In this document: positions 47,157-55,476 of the stretch, one piece after another
How positions within the stretch are numbered: position 1 is the first letter of the stretch
Layout of the letters: every line of letters begins with the position of its first letter
Source: Candidatus Parcubacteria bacterium
GTDB taxonomy: Bacteria; Patescibacteria; ABY1; BM507; UBA12075
Reading direction: 5' to 3'
Assembly (NCBI GenBank): GCA_002869165.1
Contig: PKTK01000013.1
Location: forward strand, 59,883-123,882
Length of the DNA stretch: 64,000 nucleotides
Notes under the pieces: model-generated
What the model was told of the DNA's origin: nothing
What the model saw: the letters and a program-made list of their open reading frames with translations, nothing else
Database searches by the model: none
Program-made: the position numbers and the translations under genes

Positions 47157-48503
47157 TTACAATTTTTTTACTTCTTCTTGAAACTTATCTCCTCGTTCTT
47201 TATAGTTATTAAACATTCCAAAACTAGCACAAGCAGTAGACAAAAGTACTACAAAACCTGCTTTTGAAATAGCTTGGGCTTTTTTCACAGCTTCAGTCAT
47301 AGACTTTACTTTATAAATCTTGTGAGACGGGAAACCAGCCGACAAAAGCTCCTGGTTGATGTGTGGACTTGCTTCTCCTAATAATAAAATTACTGAATCA
47401 ACATTTTTCTTGGCTGTTTCTTTACCTAAATTTTTAAAACTTGATCCCTTGTCTGCTCCACCAAGAATTAATATTATAGGCTCTACAAAACAATTTATAT
47501 CATTAATAGTAGCTACGGGAGTTGTAGCAAAACTATTGTCATAATATTTTACACCTGCCACCTCTTTTACGTACTCGATTCTATGAGGAAGACCGTGAAA
47601 ATTTGCCACTGCTTTTTTGGTCAGACTTGGTTTGATCTTCAAAATTTTTGCTACTTCTGTAGCTGCGCCAATATTTTCCTTATTGTAAGCCCCGATTAAT
47701 TTTGAACTATACTCAGATTTGGAAAAATATATTCGTTTAGCATTACCTAATTTATTCTCTTTACCTCGATAGAAAAATGGCGCCTTATCCTTTAAATTTT
47801 CATTTATTACTGCCCAATCGCCTTTTACTTGATGTCTTAGAATAGTTAATTTAGCTCTAGCGTAATCATCGATTGATTTATGATAATTAGGATTCATTGG
47901 ATCAGCTGGACGTAAATGCTCTTCGGTAATATTGGTTATAACTGCTATGTGTGGAGAGTTCTCTAAATCCTCCAACTGAAAACTGGAAAGCTCAAGCACC
48001 ACCCAACTATCTTCTCTAATCTCATCTATAAATGAAAATGGTGCCACGCCAATATTTCCACCTAATAAAACAGGAATTTCTGCTTGTTCTAATATATTAG
48101 CAATTAACGACGAAGTAGTTCCCTTGCCCTTTGAGCCAGTCACTCCGATCGTATTCTTGCTTGGACAAAGTTCAAAAAATAATTTCATTGCTGAACTAAT
48201 AATCACCCCTGCTTCTTTTGCTTGAACTAAGTTTTCTTTAAAAAGTGGAAAGCCTGGAGAACGGAAAATAATATCATAGGTAGAAAAATTATTTTCATCA
48301 CTCTGTTTGATTAGTTTATACTTTTCGTTTTTCTCAAGGTTTTTTATTCTACCATTTAATTCTTTTTCTGGGCGCATATCAAAAATATCAATTCTAGCCT
48401 CTAAGCCTTGTTTTTCAAAATATTCAAGCATAGCCAAATTCTCAATCCCAAGCCCCAGAATCGCTATTTTTTTCTTATTTAATTTGGCTAATATTTCATT
48501 CAT
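47157..48503 (-). CDS. murD: UDP-N-acetylmuramoyl-alanine--D-glutamate ligase
   Basis: 448 aa. Dinucleotide-like start KIAILGLGIENLAMLEYF, Mur-ligase P-loop GVTGSKGKGTTSSLIANIL, metal region NITEEHLRP and the C-terminal LGGADKG / LLSTACASFGMF are intact. Cytoplasmic step of peptidoglycan precursor synthesis, showing that this organism makes a wall. Downstream of polA by 34 bp. Confidence 0.93.
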   Translation of the reverse strand: MNEILAKLNKKKIAILGLGIENLAMLEYFEKQGLEARIDIFDMRPEKELNGRIKNLEKNEKYKLIKQSDENNFSTYDIIFRSPGFPLFKENLVQAKEAGVIISSAMKLFFELCPSKNTIGVTGSKGKGTTSSLIANILEQAEIPVLLGGNIGVAPFSFIDEIREDSWVVLELSSFQLEDLENSPHIAVITNITEEHLRPADPMNPNYHKSIDDYARAKLTILRHQVKGDWAVINENLKDKAPFFYRGKENKLGNAKRIYFSKSEYSSKLIGAYNKENIGAATEVAKILKIKPSLTKKAVANFHGLPHRIEYVKEVAGVKYYDNSFATTPVATINDINCFVEPIILILGGADKGSSFKNLGKETAKKNVDSVILLLGEASPHINQELLSAGFPSHKIYKVKSMTEAVKKAQAISKAGFVVLLSTACASFGMFNNYKERGDKFQEEVKKL

Positions 48504-48537
48504 AAATATTTATAAATACATAAAATTTTATTTAAAA

Positions 48538-51336
48538 TTAGCTAAAATCCTCCATTTCATTCCAGTTTTTACCGATTTTCACATCAACTTTCATTTCTAC
48601 ATCTAATGCAACTATATTTTCCATTATTTTTTTAATTTTGGCAATACATTCCTTTTCCTTGTTCTTTTTTATCTCAAACACCAATTCATCATGTACTTGA
48701 AGTAACATTTTGGCATTTTCTCCAAAATCCTCTTCTGAAACTTTTATCATAGCCATTTTTATAATATCAGCAGCCGTTCCCTGAAGCGGTGTATTAATCG
48801 CTACTCTCTCCGCTGCTTTTTTTACCATGACTACACTAGAATTTATATCAGGAAGATTTCTTACTCGACCAAACATAGTCTTGATATACCCATGCTCACG
48901 AGCAAAATCAATATTTGAATCCAAATATTTTTTAACCCCAGAATAAACAGTAAAATATTGATCAATGAATTGCCTAGCTTCAAAATACGAAATATCTGCT
49001 GTTTGTGACAAGCCATGTGGACCCTGACCGTAAAGAATTCCAAAATTTATTGCCTTGGCCTCTCTTCTTTTATTTTTATCTACTTCATCAATTGGGATAT
49101 CATTTATATTAGCTGCTGTTGAGGCATGAATATCTTCTCCATTTTTAAATGCAGCAATCATTTTTTTATCTCCTGACATATGAGCAGCTAATCTAAGCTC
49201 GATCTGTGAATAATCAAGTGACACAAGAGAATAGCCACGTTTAGCTACAAATGCTTTTCTTACTAATCTGCCTAGTTCGGTTCGAATTGGAATATTTTGA
49301 AGATTCGGATCTGTACTTGAAAGTCTGCCAGTAGCGGCAATAGTTTGATTAAAACTAGTATGAATACGCTTAGTTTTTTTGTTTACCAGCTTAGGCAAGG
49401 CTTCAATATATGTACTCTGAAGTTTAGTAAGCTCTCGATATTCCTGAATAAACTTAATGACTTTATGCTTGTCTTTGATTTTTTCTAATTCATCAAATGC
49501 AGTTGAAAAGCCAGTTTTGTTTTTCTTGATCCCTGCTGTAGAAATTCCCAAGTCTTCAAAAAGCACTTGAGATAATTGCTGAGTTGATTTAATATTAAAC
49601 TCTTTATTTGCAAGCTCGAATATTTTCTTTTCATGTTTGTTAATATTGGTTTGCACCTTTTTCTGAAGATCTTTCAAAAAACCTGTATCAAGTTCTATGC
49701 CCTCATTCTCCATCTTAGCTAAAACCAAAATCAAAGGAACTTCTATTTCTTCAAATATCTTATCAAGTCCTTCCTCTTTTAATCTTGGTTTGAGTTTCTG
49801 ATATAAACGTTCAGTAAAATCAGCATCTTCACAGCTATATATATACATTCTCTCTGTTTCAACCTGAGAAAAAACTAGTTTGTTTTTGCCCGTGCCTAGC
49901 AAATCGTCTTTGTTAATCTTTTCGAAAGCAAATTCTGTAAAAGTCATAGCATCCAAGCTATTTTGTCTAGCGCCTGGATTGAGTAAATATCCTGCAATCA
50001 TTGTATCAAATTCAAGTCCTTTAAGCTCAATATTATTAGCTGCTAAAACCTTGATATCAAATTTGGCATTGTGAGCATTTTTTTTGATTTTTTCATCTTT
50101 AAAAATTGGTGCTAATCTAGTTAGCCAGGGATGAGTTTGTAGTTTTTTAGTATCATCCGCAAAATCAAATAAATTGCCTTGTTCTTGGGTTGGAACTTTT
50201 TCCTCGAGCTTGTTTTTGAAATTTAAATAATATGCCTCACCCTCATTCCAAGAAAATGAAATACCAAGTAAGCTACATGTAAAAAAATCAAAGCCAGTGG
50301 TTTCAGTGTCAAAGGAAAAATGTTTTTGTTTTTTAAGTTTTGTAAAAAATTTTTCAAAAGCCTTATCGTCATCAATTAAAACATATTTAAAATCTTTTTT
50401 GTTGCGTTCAAATTTATTTATCTTTTCACTAACATCAAGTCTCTCATCCGCTTTGCCAAAAAGCTCATGTGCTCGTGTTAGTAAAGACCTGAATTCATAT
50501 TTAGAAAGAGTAGAAATAATTTTTTCTTTATCAAAATCATGAATCTGAGCTTTTTTTATATCAAAATCAAGCGGAACATCACATTTGATAGTTGCTAGAT
50601 CTTGCGATATATAAGCCTCTTTTTTGTGTTCAAGTAATAAATTTCGAATTCGATCTTTTATCTTGTCTGAATTTATATTTTTATAAACTCCATCCAAATC
50701 CTTGAAATTAATAAGCAAATCAGTAGCTGTTTTTTCACCTACTCCTTTGACACCTGGAATATTATCTGATGGATCGCCTCGCAAGGCTTTGTAATCAATT
50801 ACTTGATCAGGAGAAAAAGAATATTTTTCCTTAACCTTCTTAGTGTCATAAATCACTGAGTCTGACATGCCCCTACTCATGGTATAGACATGAGTATGAG
50901 AATTTACCAGTTGCAAAGTATCCATATCACCGGTCACCACAACTTTTTCGATATCTTCGGGTACCAATTTAGTAATCGTACCAATTAAATCATCTGCCTC
51001 GAAACCATCCTGTTCAAAAATTGGAATATTAAAAGCCTTTACTATTTCCTTAACTGCCGGAATTTGCATATACAGTTCATCTGGAGCTTTGGTTCTAGTA
51101 GCTTTGTATTCCTTATATTTTTTATGCCTAAAAGTAGGCCCCTTCTTATCAAATGTTACCACTATATAATCAGGTTTCAAATCCTTGATAGAACGAAGCA
51201 AAACTGAAGTAAAGCCAAAAACAGCATTTACAGGACTTCCGTCTTTAGTAGTCATAGTTGGAGGTAAAGCATGAAATGACCTATGGATTAGGGCATTTCC
51301 ATCAATTATGGCTAATTTTTCTTTTTTCTTTGTCAT
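48538..51336 (-). CDS. polA: DNA polymerase I
   Basis: 932 aa with all three domains. 5' nuclease (about 1-290: DGNALIHRSFHA, EADDLIGT, GDMDTLQLV, DNIPGVKGVGEKTA). 3'-5' exonuclease (about 320-525) with the DxE residues in FDTETTGFD and the later IYSCEDADFTERLY. Polymerase (about 540-932) with SLDYSQIELRLAAHMS, KRREAKAINFGILYG and LQVHDELVFE. The proofreading site appears intact. First gene of the operon with murD and holA. Confidence 0.96.
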   Translation of the reverse strand: MTKKKEKLAIIDGNALIHRSFHALPPTMTTKDGSPVNAVFGFTSVLLRSIKDLKPDYIVVTFDKKGPTFRHKKYKEYKATRTKAPDELYMQIPAVKEIVKAFNIPIFEQDGFEADDLIGTITKLVPEDIEKVVVTGDMDTLQLVNSHTHVYTMSRGMSDSVIYDTKKVKEKYSFSPDQVIDYKALRGDPSDNIPGVKGVGEKTATDLLINFKDLDGVYKNINSDKIKDRIRNLLLEHKKEAYISQDLATIKCDVPLDFDIKKAQIHDFDKEKIISTLSKYEFRSLLTRAHELFGKADERLDVSEKINKFERNKKDFKYVLIDDDKAFEKFFTKLKKQKHFSFDTETTGFDFFTCSLLGISFSWNEGEAYYLNFKNKLEEKVPTQEQGNLFDFADDTKKLQTHPWLTRLAPIFKDEKIKKNAHNAKFDIKVLAANNIELKGLEFDTMIAGYLLNPGARQNSLDAMTFTEFAFEKINKDDLLGTGKNKLVFSQVETERMYIYSCEDADFTERLYQKLKPRLKEEGLDKIFEEIEVPLILVLAKMENEGIELDTGFLKDLQKKVQTNINKHEKKIFELANKEFNIKSTQQLSQVLFEDLGISTAGIKKNKTGFSTAFDELEKIKDKHKVIKFIQEYRELTKLQSTYIEALPKLVNKKTKRIHTSFNQTIAATGRLSSTDPNLQNIPIRTELGRLVRKAFVAKRGYSLVSLDYSQIELRLAAHMSGDKKMIAAFKNGEDIHASTAANINDIPIDEVDKNKRREAKAINFGILYGQGPHGLSQTADISYFEARQFIDQYFTVYSGVKKYLDSNIDFAREHGYIKTMFGRVRNLPDINSSVVMVKKAAERVAINTPLQGTAADIIKMAMIKVSEEDFGENAKMLLQVHDELVFEIKKNKEKECIAKIKKIMENIVALDVEMKVDVKIGKNWNEMEDFS

Positions 51337-51436
51337 GCTTATATTACATCATATTGGCTGTTTTTAAGCAAATTGACTCATTCTTTTTGTTATTATAAAA
51401 TTCATATAAGAAATATTAATAAAAATGGAGGGGAAA

Positions 51437-51781
51437 ATGGCAAAACAACCAATCAGCACAGAACTTGGTGAGCTTAATTTAAATTGTGATATAAGGGCAA
51501 TTGACGACTACGGAAGAGAAATTATAATTGAATCTAAAAAAGCTCTAAGAGTTTTTGGCGCTAGAGATGTTTCAAAGTTTGGAACTGTACTTTTAGCTAA
51601 AGTTAAAAATAACTGCATTGCTATTGGTTGTCCAATTTTTATTCGCTCAAACAACAAAGAAATCCAAGATGAAATTGCCAGTCTAGAAATTGAAAGAGAA
51701 AGAATAAACATTGCTCTAGCTAATGAAAAAGTTGGTATTTGTCTGCGAAACACTGACATTTATTACCTGCAAAATCTCTAA
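51437..51781 (+). CDS. Small soluble protein, unknown
   Basis: 114 aa from ATG 51437, which has GAGGGGAAA directly upstream. The ATG at 51425 lies inside that ribosome site and is unlikely. Strand-rich N-terminal half (NCDIRAIDDYGREIIIESKKA), helical middle (EIQDEIASLEIERERINIAL). No family was recognised. Terminator at 51784. Confidence 0.6.
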   Translation: MAKQPISTELGELNLNCDIRAIDDYGREIIIESKKALRVFGARDVSKFGTVLLAKVKNNCIAIGCPIFIRSNNKEIQDEIASLEIERERINIALANEKVGICLRNTDIYYLQNL

Positions 51782-51783
51782 AT

Positions 51784-51824
51784 CAAAAAAGGTCAACTCT
51801 AAAAAGTTGACCTCTTTTTTATAT
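51784..51824. terminator. Terminator between convergent genes
   Basis: AGGTCAACT / AGTTGACCT stem, T6 on the plus strand, A6 before it. Confidence 0.9.
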
Positions 51825-51834
51825 TTTGGTGCTA

Positions 51835-52809
51835 CTATATTTTTTTTACAAAATCCTTCATAAATTTCAAATATTTCTTAGCAAGTTCGGCTTTTTTACT
51901 ATCTGCTTCGCCTAATTTAAACAAAGTCGGAATTGACACAAGCCCACCATACAAAAGATAGAAATTTTCATTATCCTTGTTTAATTTAAAATTAGAAATA
52001 TTCTCAAAAGTTCTTTTAAGCTCTTCGTAATTTGCTTTACCCGACAAAGCCAGTATATCTATCGCACATCGATAAAAATTTAAATTCATATCAGCTACAA
52101 CCCATTCTTTTTTGGGCATATAGGAGTCAATGATCAATAATTGCCCATCAGTATAAATTAGATTTTCTAAATGAATATCCAAACAAGGGCCAAAAGCCTG
52201 ATTTTTATGAATAGTTTTTGCGTACACCTTGTATAATTCTTCAAATTTCTTTTTGAATGAACTTAAGGTTTTACCTTTTACATGTTCGGGCACTGAAGAT
52301 ATCCAATCCAAAGTGGTTTGTCTTCTGACTTCCATAGCCTCAGCAAAACTAAGCTCTGCCTGAACCTCAGGTAAACGATTTAATTGAATAGCCAATTGGC
52401 TACCAATATCTCCTGCTTTACTTTCATCAATTTTATCATTATAAAGAAGTGCGGCTAGACCGTTCTCGGTGTCAATCTTGTTCATTACCACTACCAATTC
52501 TTCAGCGATTTCATGATTTACAAAAACGATCTCACCGTCTTTGAGTTTGCACCCAAACAAATCAGTGTAAACATTTGGAGTAAAAAAATTATTCCAATCA
52601 AAATCTCTTTTGGAAAAATCAAAACGATTATCTTTCTTAGAAAGATCAAAAAATAACTCATTAAAAAATTCACAATCATCCTTGTAAATTTTATAAACTT
52701 GGGTTTCAAAAATAAAAACATTGGAAATAGTTGTTTCTACGTGCTTTGGCTTAGATTTTTCACTTTCCAATTTTCCATCTTTAAAAGCCTTAATTAATTC
52801 TTTTTGCAT
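51835..52809 (-). CDS. Aminoglycoside-phosphotransferase-fold kinase
   Basis: 324 aa. The C-lobe carries GPCLDIHLENLIYTDGQLLIIDS, equivalent to the HGDLHxGN...IDF motif of APH-type kinases; the catalytic Asp and Asn are kept, while His-Gly becomes Cys-Leu. The N-lobe strand VFIFETQVYKIYKDD contains the candidate ATP-binding lysine. Similar to the APH-like family often linked to small-molecule phosphorylation. Substrate unknown. One base after the histidine-phosphatase gene, suggesting that the pair acts on related phosphorylated metabolites. Confidence 0.7.
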   Translation of the reverse strand: MQKELIKAFKDGKLESEKSKPKHVETTISNVFIFETQVYKIYKDDCEFFNELFFDLSKKDNRFDFSKRDFDWNNFFTPNVYTDLFGCKLKDGEIVFVNHEIAEELVVVMNKIDTENGLAALLYNDKIDESKAGDIGSQLAIQLNRLPEVQAELSFAEAMEVRRQTTLDWISSVPEHVKGKTLSSFKKKFEELYKVYAKTIHKNQAFGPCLDIHLENLIYTDGQLLIIDSYMPKKEWVVADMNLNFYRCAIDILALSGKANYEELKRTFENISNFKLNKDNENFYLLYGGLVSIPTLFKLGEADSKKAELAKKYLKFMKDFVKKI

Positions 52810-52810
52810 A

Positions 52811-53548
52811 TTAAAAATTTATTTCTCTTGTATCACGATCAAAAACCACTTGTCTTTTTTCTCCCCGAAAACTCACAGTCATTGGCACTTTACTCTTGTC
52901 GAGTGAGTATTCAAAATCAATATCAACGTCTTCTACATAATCTAAAATATTATCCTTAGTAATTTCCAAATCAAATATCTCAAACACCAAAGGACTAATC
53001 ACTTCAAAATGACTAGCAGCAAAAACATGTGGAATTTTATTAGTTAAATTCTTATCAAATGACCTAATCAAAAACTCTATAGCTCTGGATGCTCTTTTTC
53101 TTACATTGCTTTGTGGTTCAACTACATCTGGTCTGTTTTCAAATCTTTCATCCTCTTTTACTATTTTAGCAAAATTTTCTGGATTTTGATAATTATTGCT
53201 AATTTCTACAAACCACTCTTTGACCAACTCCTTATTATTCAAGTCAAACGCTCTAATAGAGTCACTAAAATGCGTTTCTTTGCCTTCACCAAATGAATCT
53301 TTGACTTGATCTAGGGTAGCTTCAGCTCTTGGTCTGGGAGAAGAAACAAAGAATAATTCCTCTTCACCCTTGGAACTTTTATGCTTTTCGGTGATTTCTT
53401 TGGCTCTTTTTTGAGCTAATTCCATGCCCTCATCAGTCAAATCTGGATATTTTTCTGTATATTTAGTCTTAGAATGCCGTAAAACAGTAAGTCGTCCGAG
53501 CAGTACCCGAGGATTCTCCTTTTTTTCAAAACTTATTTGTTCTTTCAT
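52811..53548 (-). CDS. Histidine-phosphatase superfamily protein
   Basis: 245 aa. Phosphate-pocket RH motif in LTVLRHSKTKY (about 21-31, RHS in place of the usual RHG), then ELFFVSSPRPRAEATL and a second conserved His in FAASHFEVISPLVF. This is the phosphoglycerate-mutase-like fold; the sequence around it does not point to glycolytic mutase, so a phosphatase is more likely. First gene of the pair with the APH-like kinase. Confidence 0.75.
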   Translation of the reverse strand: MKEQISFEKKENPRVLLGRLTVLRHSKTKYTEKYPDLTDEGMELAQKRAKEITEKHKSSKGEEELFFVSSPRPRAEATLDQVKDSFGEGKETHFSDSIRAFDLNNKELVKEWFVEISNNYQNPENFAKIVKEDERFENRPDVVEPQSNVRKRASRAIEFLIRSFDKNLTNKIPHVFAASHFEVISPLVFEIFDLEITKDNILDYVEDVDIDFEYSLDKSKVPMTVSFRGEKRQVVFDRDTREINF

Positions 53549-53582
53549 ACTTTAATTGTAGAGAAATATTAGAAATTAGGCA

Positions 53583-53619
53583 AATAAAAAAATACCTAAT
53601 TTAAAATAGGTATTTTTGT
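53583..53619 (-). terminator. AT-rich terminator hairpin upstream of the phosphatase gene
   Basis: AAATACCTA / TAGGTATTT stem with T5 on the plus side and A-rich flank; it may isolate the phosphatase operon from upstream transcription. Confidence 0.6.
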
Positions 53620-53640
53620 ACATTTTTTTATATTTTTTAA

Positions 53641-53691
53641 TTATTATAATTCCATTATAACAAAAATCGCCATTTCTGACGATTTTAAATT
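53641..53691. repeat. 51-bp direct repeat, left copy
   Basis: Matches 54775-54825 in 48 of 51 positions, including the hairpin ATCGCC/GGCGAT-like core. The right copy is the native terminator of tRNA-Ala. The two copies bracket the genes at 53807 and 54296. Confidence 0.8.
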
Positions 53692-53806
53692 TGCATATTT
53701 ATAGTGCATGTTACTCTGAATAAACCAAATATGACAAATAAACAATAAAAAGATATAATAAAATAAGAAAATTATATTCAATGCTAAAATAATTATAAAG
53801 CAATAT

Positions 53807-54181
53807 ATGATTAAAAAAAATTCCGATTATATTTTAATTTTAGTAAACTTAGCTCCAGTTTCCTGGGCATTATACAAAATTGTTTTGTCTGTCAAAATCA
53901 CATTATTTGCCATAGTATTTTTTATCATATTTTCAATTATCTTTGCCCTCTTCATAAAAGCAGACCATGATCCAAAACTTTACAAAGCAAAAAACTGGGA
54001 AAAGGTATACCTCTCACTTTTTGTGATTCTGATAATACTAAATAGCAATTATATCCAAGAACAATTCATTCATCAAAACTTCAAAGACTGGCTAATGATC
54101 TTCAACTCCTTCTTCATCACTATCGGTATGTATGTTCTATTTTTAAGAACAGGAGATACTCTAACTAAAAGAATTAAGTAG
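53807..54181 (+). CDS. Integral membrane protein, unknown
   Basis: 124 aa, predicted four helices (about 8-24, 27-50, 67-83, 93-113) with a charged loop KADHDPKLYKAKNWEK. No family was recognised. Weak upstream AATATATG context; Shine-Dalgarno poor. Lies inside the direct-repeat-bounded segment 53641-54825. Terminator at 54207. Confidence 0.55.
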   Translation: MIKKNSDYILILVNLAPVSWALYKIVLSVKITLFAIVFFIIFSIIFALFIKADHDPKLYKAKNWEKVYLSLFVILIILNSNYIQEQFIHQNFKDWLMIFNSFFITIGMYVLFLRTGDTLTKRIK

Positions 54182-54206
54182 TCACACACAACTCTTAAAT
54201 ACAAAC

Positions 54207-54242
54207 AAAAAAACACTGATTTACTGTCAGCGTTTTTTTAAT
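54207..54242 (+). terminator. Terminator of the gene at 53807
   Basis: AACACTGA / TCAGCGTT stem, T7. Confidence 0.8.
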
Positions 54243-54295
54243 TAGTGGACCTTGTTTAACGAAGTTGGAACGCTTTTAAGTCAATACAAGATAAC

Positions 54296-54757
54296 CTAGC
54301 TCTGTACTTCTTCATATTCCAATAATTCAATATTTGATATTTTCCATTGTCCATTCCATTCTGTGAAGTAAATAACAAATAGTACAGTTTCATTTTGATA
54401 TTCCGCTGCCCCTTGATAAAAAAAGTAAGCAGGCTCTGTATTTTTTCCTGTTTTATACTCTGATCCTATAATTTGTAAATTTTTTATTTTTTCATTATTA
54501 ATATTTTTTGTTTTAATATACTCAGAAAATATGTCTGAATAAACTTCAAAGCTATTTTTTTGCTTGTAATTATCAGACATCAGATTATACATACCTTCAA
54601 AATTCCCCGTCCCAAGATTATTAAAATATTCTATGGTGGATGCATTAACCTGTGGATGTATTTTTTTATATTGAATACCGCTGTAAATAACTTTTGCAAT
54701 ACTAACAATTAATAAAAGTAAAAATATAAACACAACAACACTTAATATTTTTTTCAT
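54296..54757 (-). CDS. Membrane-anchored NTF2-like/DUF4019-type protein (tentative)
   Basis: 153 aa. N-terminal anchor ILSVVVFIFLLLLIVSIAKVI (about 4-24). Outer part: helix-rich (NASTIEYFNNLGTGNFEGMYNLMS) then strands ending FYQGAAEYQNETVLFVIYFTEWNGQWKISNIEL, a layout common to small NTF2-like exported proteins. Family assignment is by pattern only. Within the repeat-bounded segment next to tRNA-Ala. Confidence 0.55.
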   Translation of the reverse strand: MKKILSVVVFIFLLLLIVSIAKVIYSGIQYKKIHPQVNASTIEYFNNLGTGNFEGMYNLMSDNYKQKNSFEVYSDIFSEYIKTKNINNEKIKNLQIIGSEYKTGKNTEPAYFFYQGAAEYQNETVLFVIYFTEWNGQWKISNIELLEYEEVQS

Positions 54758-54774
54758 AAGTTATGATTTTAAAT

Positions 54775-54825
54775 TTATTATAATTTAATTATAACAAAAA
54801 TCGCCATTTCTGGCGATTTTAAATT
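54775..54825. repeat. 51-bp direct repeat, right copy (contains tRNA-Ala terminator)
   Basis: Perfect ATCGCCATTTCTGGCGAT hairpin; minus-strand T run after it makes it the original terminator of tRNA-Ala before insertion of the 186-bp element. Confidence 0.8.
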
Positions 54826-54828
54826 GCG

Positions 54829-55036
54829 TGTGGACCTTAAGGGATTCGAAGGGCTAACGCGTGTTTACAAACTCGAACACGTTAATTTTTTCAATTATCA
54901 CACCTTCTATCAAGCCACTAACTTCAAATCTTCATTAATCTTACCACATAAGGGTTCGAATGCCCCAAAGAACAACAAAAATAAAACAGCTTTCTTTCGA
55001 AAGCTGCTTTATTTTGTGGACCTTAAGGGATTCGAA
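54829..55036 (-). mobile_element. tRNA-Ala 3'-end element (186 bp) with distal 22-bp site
   Basis: The 22 bp from the T-loop TTCGAATCC through the 3' end of tRNA-Ala (55036-55015) are repeated exactly at 54850-54829. Between them, reading minus: palindromic terminator (AAAATAAA-CAGCTTTC / GAAAGCTG-TTTATTTT), GAACCC at +79, then AACGTGTTCGAGTTTG (54883-54868) 33 bp before the distal copy. After the distal copy comes the native terminator. Same plan as at tRNA-Lys and tRNA-Leu. No ORF. Confidence 0.7.
54977..55015 (-). terminator. Element-borne terminator after tRNA-Ala
   Basis: Palindrome with AAAATAAA/TTTATTTT arms around CAGCTTTC/GAAAGCTG. Confidence 0.8.
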
Positions 55037-55090
55037 CCCTTGACCCCCTGCTTGCAAAGCAGGTGCTCTAGCCAACTGAGCTAAAGGCCC
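55017..55090 (-). tRNA. tRNA-Ala (UGC)
   Basis: Acceptor GGGCCTT/AAGGTCC (one G-U pair), anticodon loop TTTGCAA (TGC), T-arm AAGGG-TTCGAAT-CCCTT. CCA not encoded. Confidence 0.95.
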
Positions 55091-55145
55091 ATATATTCGA
55101 TTACAAAAGTCTAGAATAAAAAATGCAAATTGTAATAGTTTTATT

Positions 55146-55394
55146 CTAATTTCTTGGCATAAATAAACTTGCTAGCCATTCTACAAATCCATCTGTTAGA
55201 TTTGTAATCATAAGTATGCCGATAAAAAGAAGCCCAAGTCCAATGAGTTTATAGCCCACACGAGAACCACCCATTGTAGATAACTTAGACTCGAAAAATT
55301 GCATTCTGCCTAAATTGTTCATTAACCACTCTGTTTTTCTGACTATAAAATAGCCAGCAATTATAGCGATTAAACCCCAAAATATTCTAGTCAT
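55146..55394 (-). CDS. Small two-helix membrane protein
   Basis: 82 aa with helices at about 3-18 and 48-66, a loop containing LSTMGGSRVGYK, and a short C-terminal tail. Small proteins of this shape recur in CPR genomes, but no function is known to me. Monocistronic; lies between tRNA-Ala and the M23/LysM locus. Confidence 0.6.
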   Translation of the reverse strand: MTRIFWGLIAIIAGYFIVRKTEWLMNNLGRMQFFESKLSTMGGSRVGYKLIGLGLLFIGILMITNLTDGFVEWLASLFMPRN

Positions 55395-55476
55395 ACAACA
55401 AAATAAATAATAATATAAAAACTAAAAAAAAGCAAGAGCTAATAATTATATTTATATTATTTATTTAATATTAGCC

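Noticed and set aside
54245..54266. Third copy of the tRNA-Ala 3' end
   Set aside because: Only GTGGACCTT matches, and nine bases are too few to separate from chance. Noted only as a weak hint.
54824..55084. 86-codon plus-strand ORF spanning tRNA-Ala
   Set aside because: Antisense to the tRNA and built from the tRNA-end repeats, which explains its duplicated VDLKGFE peptide.
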